Shown here piece by piece: positions 46,024 through 53,961 of a stretch of DNA of 64,000 bases; within the stretch, counting starts at the first letter, position 1; each line of letters starts with the position of its first letter. The stretch is from Vibrio sp. MEBiC08052 (lineage in GTDB: Bacteria; Pseudomonadota; Gammaproteobacteria; Enterobacterales; Vibrionaceae). The stretch lies in NCBI RefSeq assembly GCF_001506075.1, contig NZ_KQ947475.1, positions 2,858,631-2,922,630 of the forward strand. Direction: 5' to 3'. The position numbers and the translations under genes were made by a program. The notes beneath the pieces were generated by a model. The model saw only the letters and a list, made by a program, of their open reading frames with translations, had not been told where the DNA came from and ran no database searches.

Positions 46024-47757
46024 ATGCTTGAGTCTATGCATCACCAGCCACTGTCCATCACAATTGCACACTTGAACGACACTCACTCATACTTTGAGCC
46101 CTCATCATTGCAGCTTGAAATGACCGTGCATCAGGATGAGATTTCACCGTATGTCAGTGCGGGGGGATTCGCCCGAATTGCGACTCGCGTCAGTCAGTTG
46201 AAAGATGAAGCCCAAAATCATGACCGTCCTTTTTTATTCCTGCATGGCGGAGATTGTTTTCAGGGCACATTATATTTCTCCTTATTTAAAGGAGAGGCGA
46301 ATGCCACTTTGCTCAATGCACTAGGGGTTGACGCGATGGTGTTGGGGAATCATGAGCTGGATTTGGGCAATGAACCTGTCGCTCGGTTTGTGCGCAATAT
46401 CAATTTTCCGCTTTTAGCGGGCAACTGGGATCTGAGTCAGGAACGGCCGGACAAACCATATCGGTTGTCTGATCAAACTAATGTTTACCGCTATGATGTC
46501 CGGCAACAAACGGCTCAATGGCTGGTTCGTGAATATGAACAAGACGCTGTGGCTATCTTTGGGCTATCGCTGGAGCGGATGGATGATATCTCCAATCCGG
46601 ATGCGGATACGCCGTTTGTGGCGGCACTGGATGTTGCGCGCCGGACCGTCAATGCGATTCAGAATAGTGGCATCAATAAAATTATTTTACTCAGCCACCT
46701 CGGGTATGACATAGACAAACAGCTTGCCGAGGCGGTGAGCGGCATCAGTTTGATTATTGGCGGACATAGCCATGTTTTACAAGGTGACTTTTCGGATATT
46801 GGACTGGGGGCTGCCGATCCGTACGGGATCAAAGTGGGAGAGACACATATTGTGCAAGCCGGATGCCACGCGCTGGCGCTGGGGCACTGTCACATTGATT
46901 TTGATGGGGCAGGCAAAGTGGTACGTTTTCAGGGCAAGAATGAGCTGTTAATTGGCCGGCGTCTGTTTGTTGATGCGGCAAGACAGTCTACTGGCAGCGA
47001 TTGGCGGCACCAACATGCCTGCGATTATCTGGAACGACATCCGCTGGTGTATGTTTGCCGCAAAGATCCCCGCATTCAGGATATATTGAACCGAAATTAC
47101 CTGCCGGTGGTGCGGCAACAGCAAACCAAAGCGGTGATTCACCTGACACAACCTTTATTTCATACCCGGATCCCCGGAGAAAATGGCGGCAGTGAAATCG
47201 CACCCTTGGTGGCCCGGTCATTTTATCATGCGATGCGTAAGCGTGAACATCCGGTTCAGTTTGCTGTGCATAATGCCGGGGGCGTACGTTGTTCTCTGTC
47301 GAGTGGGGTACTGACGGTTGCCGATATTGCCGGTCAATTATTGCCATTTGCCATTCCTATCGGTGTGTATTACGTCACAGGTGCGACTCTCCGACGTTTA
47401 CTGACAGGTGCGATTGACAATGCGTTGGGTTATCGGGCAGAGAGTACCGGTACGGGAAGTTATCCTTATTGTTATGGTTTGGATTTCCAATATCAGGCCG
47501 ACATGCCGGTAGAAGAACGGATTCAGGCTTTAATGATTTATCAAAACGGCCACTGGACATCTGTTGATGATTCAACGGTTTATTGCGGAACATCGTCTGC
47601 CTATACGATGAAAGGAAAAGAAGGTTATGAAGCCATTCTTGGCATGGTTCGGCCCGGTATTGTTTCGAATGTCTCAATGGCCGATGCTCTGATCGAGATG
47701 TTCGAAGATAAACCTGAATGGCTTGAAGCGTCTGTCGAAGCACAATTTATCCGTTAG
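46024..47757 (+). CDS. Metallophosphatase/5'-nucleotidase family protein, cytoplasmic form
   Basis: A 577-residue protein. The N-terminal calcineurin-like metallophosphatase carries ITIAHLNDTHSYF, HGGDCFQGTLY, LGNHELDLGN, LLSHLGYDID and IGGHSHVLQ, which hold the two metal ions. The C-terminal 5'-nucleotidase domain has FAVHNAGGVRCSL and the TSSAYTMKGKEGYEA segment. No signal peptide is present, unlike periplasmic UshA/CpdB relatives, so it may act in the cytoplasm or be exported by another route. The alternative ATG at 46036 (MHHQPLS) is possible. Substrate among nucleotides or sugar nucleotides is unknown. Confidence 0.88.
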   Translation: MLESMHHQPLSITIAHLNDTHSYFEPSSLQLEMTVHQDEISPYVSAGGFARIATRVSQLKDEAQNHDRPFLFLHGGDCFQGTLYFSLFKGEANATLLNALGVDAMVLGNHELDLGNEPVARFVRNINFPLLAGNWDLSQERPDKPYRLSDQTNVYRYDVRQQTAQWLVREYEQDAVAIFGLSLERMDDISNPDADTPFVAALDVARRTVNAIQNSGINKIILLSHLGYDIDKQLAEAVSGISLIIGGHSHVLQGDFSDIGLGAADPYGIKVGETHIVQAGCHALALGHCHIDFDGAGKVVRFQGKNELLIGRRLFVDAARQSTGSDWRHQHACDYLERHPLVYVCRKDPRIQDILNRNYLPVVRQQQTKAVIHLTQPLFHTRIPGENGGSEIAPLVARSFYHAMRKREHPVQFAVHNAGGVRCSLSSGVLTVADIAGQLLPFAIPIGVYYVTGATLRRLLTGAIDNALGYRAESTGTGSYPYCYGLDFQYQADMPVEERIQALMIYQNGHWTSVDDSTVYCGTSSAYTMKGKEGYEAILGMVRPGIVSNVSMADALIEMFEDKPEWLEASVEAQFIR

Positions 47758-47846
47758 CTTTCACCCAATACATGAGTCATTACCATGATGGCATTGTCTT
47801 TGCTTGTATGATGATGTTGAAATAACCTCATCGGTGAGGAGGGAAT

Positions 47847-47942
47847 ATGCGGCATAAAGATTGGTTTGATGCACTGGTGGTTGTCAGTTGGGTGAGTATC
47901 TGGTCGTTACTGGTTTATTTTCTACCCTATGCAGCTGTTTAA
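47847..47942 (+). CDS. 31-residue single-span membrane peptide
   Basis: A short ORF starting ATG 47847 with a near-perfect Shine-Dalgarno, GAGGAGGG, at 47836-47843, and ending TAA 47940-47942. The peptide has a charged N-terminus (MRHKDWFDA), one hydrophobic helix (LVVVSWVSIWSLLVYFLPYAAV) and no tail. It looks like the many small membrane proteins found in enterobacteria that tune larger membrane complexes. It lies 89 bases after the 5'-nucleotidase gene. It is called from the ribosome binding site and the clean amphipathic-to-hydrophobic layout; homologs could not be checked. Confidence 0.6.
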   Translation: MRHKDWFDALVVVSWVSIWSLLVYFLPYAAV

Positions 47943-48250
47943 ATCAGATGGTCATTCAAATGGATAAATTGTATCGGGCAGCTATTGAAATTGAAAAATG
48001 GCTGCTTTTCATATTGCTCTCTTCGCGTTGATGAATGAAGACCTGCTATTTTCCTGTCAGACCTTCACTCTCTTTAAAATTGCCTTTTCAAAAATTGGAA
48101 TCGGCCTCTCATTTTGATTAGTATTCTGCAAAATCTCCGAAAAAAACATCCAGAAATAGTCAATATCGCATCAATTCTGCTTGCCTAAATAAGTGATCGC
48201 TTTAAGATCGGTTCGTTGTTTTTCATATCTTTGCTAGGTATATAATCATA
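47943..48250. other. Gene-free stretch before the 450-aa membrane protein
   Basis: About 310 bp, AT-rich, with no supported ORF or hairpin. It presumably holds the promoter of the downstream gene. Confidence 0.4.
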
Positions 48251-49603
48251 ATGACTACACAAAAAATAAGTGAATCTATCTCGATTATTTCTAAGGTTGG
48301 TTTTTTTCTTGGTGCAGTAATAATACTGATATATTGCTCAATGATTGGATTCTATCCTCAAGGTCTTACATTAGGCGATGGGGCATTCATTGGCTTCGTG
48401 TTTCTCTCGTTCGGATTCTTAGCCACATTATTTATCTTTTTGTTTTCGATCTCGTCTTTGTCATTGGTCAATGTGTTGATTTTTCTGTTTCGGTTACCGT
48501 CGTTTATTTTTAAAACGTTGTCGATGACCAAGAAAGAGAAACATCTGCGCGGCATGGTGTTTGGCGGGATGCTCAAAAACTTTATTAAAGATCATCATAT
48601 CGGTTCGATCTCTTTCTTGGGATTGGTTTGGTTGATTCCGCTGATTTATATTCTTTGTCAGTATGCGACAGTCAGGGATTCAGACTGGTTTTCAACGCTC
48701 TTGATGTTTACACCACTGTTGTATTGTGGCATCGCCTGTAAGATGTATCTCAATCATAAAGAGAAGAATATTTTTAATAGTCTGGTGACGTTATTTATTT
48801 TATTGACACCTTTTATGGTGGTGCCCGGATTATTTAAACATACCTTATATACCGCGATGGAAAATATCGGTGTCAGGGACAGTCATGTGTCACTTTATAT
48901 CGATAATCAGTATGTTCCGGTCGTGAATAATATCATCAATAAAAATGATCTGAGTGACTATCAAGTGACCAGTGTTGATGACAATTTCAGTAAAATTGAT
49001 AATGTTGATGTCATTTTTACCGGGGCAGGTAACAGAAGTTTGCTGAGACTGGCGGATAAACGTGTGTCGATTAACTTTGTGTTACCGTCAGATGCATTTT
49101 ATACAGAGAAATCTCATTTGAATCATGACTTGAATAGTCTGATTGCAGCCATTCAAGCGAATAGCTCGGATGCGTTTCAACAAAATAAGGTTTCATTTGA
49201 TTATCATCACATGGTGTTGAACTTTGGTTCATATGGCTATTTTAAAGTCGGAGAGTATGCGGTTTCACCTCGGTTTGAAACCGCGATCACGTCAACATTG
49301 AATCCATTATTTGATGTCTTGTCGCGATATCCGGAACAGATTAAATCTCTGGAAGTGATTGGTTTATCCAGTCAGGAATGGAAGGGATCAAAAGACGATT
49401 TGGATGCGTACAAGTATAATTATGATCTGTCCGTGAAAAGAGCGTTAGCCGTGTCTAATGTCTTATTTGAGAGCGAGATGTTACAGCCATACGGGCAGTG
49501 GTTGAGTGATAAACTGGTGATTCGGGGTGAGTTATCTCAACAAGATGGGCGAGATAAAAAATCAGACCGGAGAGTTATCATCAAACTGAACCTGAAACAG
49601 TAA
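48251..49603 (+). CDS. Unknown membrane protein with an OmpA-like C-terminal domain
   Basis: A 450-residue protein not recognised as a whole. The N-terminal 200 residues hold about five hydrophobic helices (near 14-32, 43-68, 72-88, 122-137 and 178-197). Residues 205-320 are a soluble, probably periplasmic, region. The last 130 resemble an OmpA/MotB peptidoglycan-associated fold: SLEVIGLSSQEW, YNYDLSVKRALAVSNVLFES and a final SDRRVIIKL, matching the N-x2-LSxxRAxxV and DRRV elements. Such proteins anchor envelope machines to the wall. Base composition is more AT-rich than the neighbours. It is a single gene with a strong terminator. Confidence 0.7.
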   Translation: MTTQKISESISIISKVGFFLGAVIILIYCSMIGFYPQGLTLGDGAFIGFVFLSFGFLATLFIFLFSISSLSLVNVLIFLFRLPSFIFKTLSMTKKEKHLRGMVFGGMLKNFIKDHHIGSISFLGLVWLIPLIYILCQYATVRDSDWFSTLLMFTPLLYCGIACKMYLNHKEKNIFNSLVTLFILLTPFMVVPGLFKHTLYTAMENIGVRDSHVSLYIDNQYVPVVNNIINKNDLSDYQVTSVDDNFSKIDNVDVIFTGAGNRSLLRLADKRVSINFVLPSDAFYTEKSHLNHDLNSLIAAIQANSSDAFQQNKVSFDYHHMVLNFGSYGYFKVGEYAVSPRFETAITSTLNPLFDVLSRYPEQIKSLEVIGLSSQEWKGSKDDLDAYKYNYDLSVKRALAVSNVLFESEMLQPYGQWLSDKLVIRGELSQQDGRDKKSDRRVIIKLNLKQ

Positions 49604-49615
49604 TCCTATGTCAAG

Positions 49616-49652
49616 AAAAACCCCGGAGTCAGCTTCTGATTCCGGGGTTTTT
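49616..49652. terminator. Strong bidirectional terminator between the membrane protein gene and yjdM
   Basis: AAAAACCCCGGA (49616-49627) / TCCGGGGTTTTT (49641-49652), a twelve-base perfect stem that can extend inward with weak pairs. A/T flanks serve both convergent genes. Confidence 0.95.
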
Positions 49653-49669
49653 GATTGAATCAACCCCGC

Positions 49670-50236
49670 TTATTTTTTACGGGTATATTCGGCAATAATA
49701 TACATCGACTGACCGTTTGCTTTTCCTGAAATCAGCTTAGGATCGTCGCTCAGGCTGATGCCACGAACGACCGTACCTTGCTTAATGACTTGAGAAGAAC
49801 CTTTGATCGGCAAGTCTTTAATAATTGTGACGTCGTCACCTTTCTTCAGCTCAACACCGTTCACGTCACGGGGTTTCTCAGCATCATCATCCATGCCGAT
49901 CATTGCCCAGTTGGCAACCTCTTCTTCCAGATACATCATATCCAGCAGATCGTGAGCCCAAGTTTCAGACTCTGATAAACGCTTCAGTTGACGCCACGCC
50001 ACGACTTGAACCGCTGGCGTTTGATTCCACATACTGTCGTTCAGACAACGCCAGTGGTTCGAATCGGCCGTTTCCGGATTCTCAATTTGACTCTTACAGG
50101 TTTCACAGAGCATCACTGCATGATCGACTGTAATGAGTGTATGAGGTGCAACAACAAATGGTTGAAGCTGAGCGGTAGATGAACAAAGTTCACATTTTGA
50201 TTCACAACGTTCAAGCAGCGCTGATTCTGTTGCCAT
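49670..50236 (-). CDS. yjdM: YjdM/PhnA-family zinc-ribbon protein
   Basis: A 188-residue protein. Two Cys pairs (CESKCELCSS and MLCETCKS) form an N-terminal zinc ribbon; the C-terminal SH3-like PhnA domain has DVNGVELKKGDDVTIIKDLPIKGSSQVIKQGTVVRGI. It is longer than E. coli YjdM (about 110) through a central helical insert (about 60-120). The family was named for alkylphosphonate use, but that role is not supported for YjdM and its function is unknown. ATG 50236 is chosen (AGGAG upstream); the frame opens 14 codons earlier. Confidence 0.88.
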   Translation of the reverse strand: MATESALLERCESKCELCSSTAQLQPFVVAPHTLITVDHAVMLCETCKSQIENPETADSNHWRCLNDSMWNQTPAVQVVAWRQLKRLSESETWAHDLLDMMYLEEEVANWAMIGMDDDAEKPRDVNGVELKKGDDVTIIKDLPIKGSSQVIKQGTVVRGISLSDDPKLISGKANGQSMYIIAEYTRKK

Positions 50237-50499
50237 ATGATTGGACTCCTGTAAAAAGAATAAGGGCGTATTATCCACTTCGTGGCAACAATTTAAAGTT
50301 TTTTATCCACCAAGACGACGTTTTAGCAACAATGAACGAGCAGGTTAGACTGCATAAAACGAGGATCAAGGCTTACACATATAAATCAAGATTTATAAAT
50401 ATGAATATAGCTTGCTGGCGTCGGCTACGCTTGTCATGATATTTTCTGAGCGGAGTCTTTCGGCTCTCTCACCTCTATTTGATTTGTTAAAGGTAGATT

Positions 50500-50922
50500 A
50501 TGCGTATCTGGAAAAGACCGATTGATATTGATTTATTGAATCAAACTTCAGTGAACACCATGATGGAACACCTGAATATTGTCTATACGGAAGTAACCGA
50601 TTCAACGATGTCGGCAACGATGCCGGTTTGTCATTTCACCCATCAGCCATTGGGGATGTTGCATGGCGGGGCTTCGGTTGTGCTTGCGGAAACATTAGGC
50701 TCCGTTGCTGCGAACTGCTGTGTTGATGAAGATGCTTATTGTGTCGGGTTGGATATTAATGCCAATCATATCCGAGCGGTTAGAAGCGGAACGGTCACGG
50801 GGGTTGCTCAACCAATGCATATCGGTGTATCGACGCAAGTATGGCAGATCAATATTCATGATGAGCGGGATCGATTAGTGTGTACCAGCCGTCTCACCAT
50901 TGCCGTTAAAAAGAAAAAATAG
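50500..50922 (+). CDS. Hotdog-fold acyl-CoA thioesterase, MenI/YdiI-like
   Basis: A 140-residue hotdog protein. The PVCHFTHQPLGMLHGGASVVLAETLGSVAAN segment has the catalytic Glu and HGG motif of the PaaI/MenI group, and GLDINANHIRAVRSG follows. Length fits MenI (DHNA-CoA thioesterase, menaquinone synthesis) and the related EntH. No men or ent genes are nearby, so the substrate is open. AAAGGT about six bases upstream supports the ATG. Confidence 0.9.
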   Translation: MRIWKRPIDIDLLNQTSVNTMMEHLNIVYTEVTDSTMSATMPVCHFTHQPLGMLHGGASVVLAETLGSVAANCCVDEDAYCVGLDINANHIRAVRSGTVTGVAQPMHIGVSTQVWQINIHDERDRLVCTSRLTIAVKKKK

Positions 50923-51011
50923 CAATAATATGCGGACTAAGTTTGCAGAAAAGGGAAAAATAGGAAATTATAGAGCGATGAATAATCTCATCAATTTCCC
51001 CCTTTATCTTT

Positions 51012-52703
51012 ATGAGTAGTCCAAGGTTACGTGTCCAGTTTGAAACCTTATTCGAACACTTTGAAGGTCAAAATACGGAAGTTCGTCTGGAAGATGTGAC
51101 GGATATACTGTTTTGTACGCGCCGTAATGCCCGAATTGTCTTGAATAAGATGGAAGAAGAGGGCTGGATCGAATGGCATCCTGCTGCCGGCCGGGGCAAA
51201 TTATCACAGCTGATTTTTAAACGCAGCCGGAGTGATGTGAGTGAAAATCTGGCCAGACGATACCTTGAAGAAGGAAAATTCGGGCAAGCGTTCTCCGTTC
51301 TGGATCAAAATGCCGATAAGCTCACCCAAGTCATCCAAAGTTATCTTGGCGTGCAGCACCAGCAGGGACGTCAAGTTGTTCGCCTGCCTTACTATCGTCC
51401 GTTATCGATGCTGAATCCTCGCAAGCCGATGCGGCGCTCCGAACAACATATTGCCCGGCAAGTTTTTAGTGGTCTCACAACCTTAGATGAAAATGAAACG
51501 CTTCAGCCCGATTTGGCGCATAGCTGGCAGAGTCTGTCTGCAGAGCATTGGCGGTTTTATCTACGTCCCGGTGTCCGGTTCCACAATGGCCAGTTGTTGA
51601 CGTCAGAATTGGTGGTTGACAGCCTTCGTGAACTACAGCATTTCAGATTGTTCCATCATATTGAGGATGTCATATCACCCGGAGATTGGGTGATTGATAT
51701 TCATCTGAATAAACCTGATTTGCATCTGCCGGTTTTACTGGCTGAAACGTGTGCAAGAATTGTGAGTCCCAGTGTTCAGCAAGAGCATGAGTTTGATGTC
51801 ATGCCGATTGGTACAGGGCCATTCAAAGTTGTAATTAATGATGATAAGAGGCTGATTTTACAAGCATTTGATAGTTATTTCGGTTATCGTCCGTTGTTAG
51901 ACCAAATTGAAGTCTGTGTCATTGATGAGGCAGACTCTTCTTTGGTTTTTCCAACCTTGAATACCCCCCTTAAAGTGAGACGCGGTGCATCCCGGGAAGA
52001 TGTTGATTTGGATCCGGGATGTATTTATCTACAATTGAACCGCAGAGACGGAATTGCCTGTGATAATGAATGGGCTGAATATCTGAGTAGTAAATTGAGT
52101 GCACTGAATCTGTTTAGTCTCTTTCCTGAAGAAACGGTTGTGGCGTGGGGCATGTTACCGGCTCACGGGTTGAAACCGGGGTGGTATCATCATCGTCCCA
52201 ATCGTCAAATGATTATCCCCGCGATAACGCGTCCGGTCCGGATTGCTTATCATGCGAAACATCCGATGTTTCCTCATTTGATAGAGGCAATTCAGACTTT
52301 ATTGACGCAAGATGGTATTCAGGTTGAATTAATTACTTATGAACATGCTGTCGATGTGACACAAGAGATTGATATCTGGATAAAAGCTATGGGTATATCA
52401 AACCATCGTGACGATGCATTGGCGGGGTGGCTTTTGGATTACTCCGATGTCAATGAAACAAGTCAGCCGGAAGATTTTGCCGGTTGGCAACAGTTGATTG
52501 ATCACTGGCGGACTGAACCCGATCAACCGTTCCCGGCAAGAGAAATCGGGAAGTCTTTGATTGAGAAACATCAAATTGTGCCGCTATTTCACAGTTGGCT
52601 TGGTGTCAGTCATGACCAGTGTGGTGCGTTGCAGAACGCTAAATGTAATGCGTTGGGATGGTTTGACTTTTGTCGGGTCTGGGTTAAGCCGGAACTGGAT
52701 TGA
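51012..52703 (+). CDS. sgrR: SgrR-like transcriptional regulator with a solute-binding domain
   Basis: A 563-residue regulator of the SgrR type. Residues about 5-110 are an SgrR N-terminal winged HTH (LEDVTDILFCTRRNARIVLNKMEEEGWIEWHPAAGRGK), and 130-560 are an SBP family 5 domain (RPLSMLNPRKPMRRSEQHIARQVFSGLTTLDENETLQPDLAHSW). In E. coli SgrR activates the small RNA SgrS under sugar-phosphate stress. The short 89-bp space upstream here has no room for a divergent sgrS, so target and ligand may differ. The family call is strong; the exact ortholog status is less so. Confidence 0.85.
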   Translation: MSSPRLRVQFETLFEHFEGQNTEVRLEDVTDILFCTRRNARIVLNKMEEEGWIEWHPAAGRGKLSQLIFKRSRSDVSENLARRYLEEGKFGQAFSVLDQNADKLTQVIQSYLGVQHQQGRQVVRLPYYRPLSMLNPRKPMRRSEQHIARQVFSGLTTLDENETLQPDLAHSWQSLSAEHWRFYLRPGVRFHNGQLLTSELVVDSLRELQHFRLFHHIEDVISPGDWVIDIHLNKPDLHLPVLLAETCARIVSPSVQQEHEFDVMPIGTGPFKVVINDDKRLILQAFDSYFGYRPLLDQIEVCVIDEADSSLVFPTLNTPLKVRRGASREDVDLDPGCIYLQLNRRDGIACDNEWAEYLSSKLSALNLFSLFPEETVVAWGMLPAHGLKPGWYHHRPNRQMIIPAITRPVRIAYHAKHPMFPHLIEAIQTLLTQDGIQVELITYEHAVDVTQEIDIWIKAMGISNHRDDALAGWLLDYSDVNETSQPEDFAGWQQLIDHWRTEPDQPFPAREIGKSLIEKHQIVPLFHSWLGVSHDQCGALQNAKCNALGWFDFCRVWVKPELD

Positions 52704-52706
52704 GAG

Positions 52707-52735
52707 TCATCCTTCATTTTGTGGATGAGTTTTTT
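52707..52735 (+). terminator. Rho-independent terminator of the SgrR-like gene
   Basis: TCATCC (52707-52712) / GGATGA (52723-52728) with a ten-base loop and six T (52730-52735). It lies directly after the stop. Confidence 0.75.
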
Positions 52736-52883
52736 ACTGTTGCTTGGTGCATCAGCGCAGAAATGATATGCAATCAGTTAATATGTTGCCATTCATCGCG
52801 CTGTTTTTTGTATACTACTTGAGTGGCGGGATCATTCGACATGGATCAATGTGAACCTGAGTCGCGGTTCATTATGGTTAGCA

Positions 52884-52968
52884 AACATAGCTTCCAGCGA
52901 ACCGAACATAGTTTTGAACAAACATAATTTTGAACGAGCATGATTTTGAATGAATATGGTGTTTAAGA
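52884..52968. repeat. Degenerate 16-bp tandem repeat array ahead of a LysR gene
   Basis: Successive units on a 16-base period: 52905-52920 (AACATAGTTTTGAACA), 52921-52936 (AACATAATTTTGAACG), 52937-52952 (AGCATGATTTTGAATG) and a decayed 52953-52968. A further partial unit lies at 52884-52899. The array ends 22 bases before the TTG start of the LysR gene, a position that fits autoregulatory binding sites or promoter-length variation. Confidence 0.8.
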
Positions 52969-52990
52969 AAATAGCTTAAGGATACTGATT

Positions 52991-53887
52991 TTGCATAGTC
53001 CTATTACATTAGAAGCGCTTTACATTCTCGATGCGATCGAACGACGTGGCAGTTTTGCTGCGGCTGCACATGAGATGAACCGCGCACCAAGTTCCCTGAG
53101 TTATCAGATTCAAAAACTGGAGCAGGATCTCGATATCATCATTTTTGACCGCTCCGGTCATAAGGCCAGTTTTACGGATGCCGGACGGCTACTTCTGGAT
53201 CATGGGCGATTAATCCTCTCTGAAACCGACAAGCTGGTCAATGATGCGACAGTTTTGGCCAACGGCTGGGAGCTGGATGTGACGCTGGCTTATGATGGAA
53301 TCATTCCGGTGGATAATTTCTTTCCACTGGTGGAAGCGCTCGGAAATGTGAGTAAAACCAGAGTCCGGCTTCAGGAGGAAATTTTGGCGGGATGTTGGGA
53401 GTCGCTGGCAACGGATCGAGCCGATCTCTTGATTTGTCCTCGCCTTGAAACGATGCCTCATGATGTCAAAGTTGAATCATTGGGATCAATGTCTATGGTG
53501 TGGGTTGCCGCGACCGGACATTATGTTCATAAACGTAGCGGTGCTTTTGACGAAAGTGCGCGACAGAAGTATCGGATTGTTGCGATTGCCGATACCGCGA
53601 GAGAGCAACCGCCACTCAGCGTAAATATTCTTCAAAAACAGCCGCGGCTGACCGTGACAAACTTTGCTGCTAAGTGTCAGGCGCTTACATCCGGACTTGG
53701 GATAGGAACACTACCACAACAGGTGGCACAACCTCTGATTGATGCAGGCAAACTGCAAATCATTCATGGTACGGAAAAGAAAGATGCTGAGTTAGTGCTG
53801 GCTTGGCGCCGGAATAAAATGGGTGAAGCCAAATCTTGGTGTATTCAGTATTTGAAAAAGCACTGGAATTTATACTCAATTGAATGA
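52991..53887 (+). CDS. LysR-family transcriptional regulator
   Basis: A 298-residue regulator. HTH residues 6-60 (TLEALYILDAIERRGSFAAAAHEMNRAPSSLSYQIQKLEQDLDIIIFDR) and effector domain from about 88 (WELDVTLAYDGIIPVDNFFPLVEAL). It resembles the YhaJ/AllS-like group. The start is TTG at 52991 with AGGA nine bases upstream. It is convergent with the Pat acetyltransferase gene. The repeat array directly upstream is unusual for this family. Confidence 0.88.
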   Translation: MHSPITLEALYILDAIERRGSFAAAAHEMNRAPSSLSYQIQKLEQDLDIIIFDRSGHKASFTDAGRLLLDHGRLILSETDKLVNDATVLANGWELDVTLAYDGIIPVDNFFPLVEALGNVSKTRVRLQEEILAGCWESLATDRADLLICPRLETMPHDVKVESLGSMSMVWVAATGHYVHKRSGAFDESARQKYRIVAIADTAREQPPLSVNILQKQPRLTVTNFAAKCQALTSGLGIGTLPQQVAQPLIDAGKLQIIHGTEKKDAELVLAWRRNKMGEAKSWCIQYLKKHWNLYSIE

Positions 53888-53917
53888 GTCATTTGAACAT
53901 CGAGAAAGTGAAAAGAG

Positions 53918-53945
53918 ACAGAGTCGCGGATAACCGTGACTCTGT
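53918..53945. terminator. Terminator between the LysR gene and the convergent acetyltransferase gene
   Basis: ACAGAGTC (53918-53925) pairs with GACTCTGT (53938-53945), extended inward by CGG/CCG around an ATAA loop. T-rich on the plus strand (TTTTCGTTT). Confidence 0.85.
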
Positions 53946-53961
53946 TTTCGTTTGATGGTTA

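Noticed and set aside
50923..51011. SgrS-like small RNA before the SgrR-like gene
   Set aside because: Only 89 bp, no terminator-like hairpin with T-tract and no pairing to a ptsG start was apparent.
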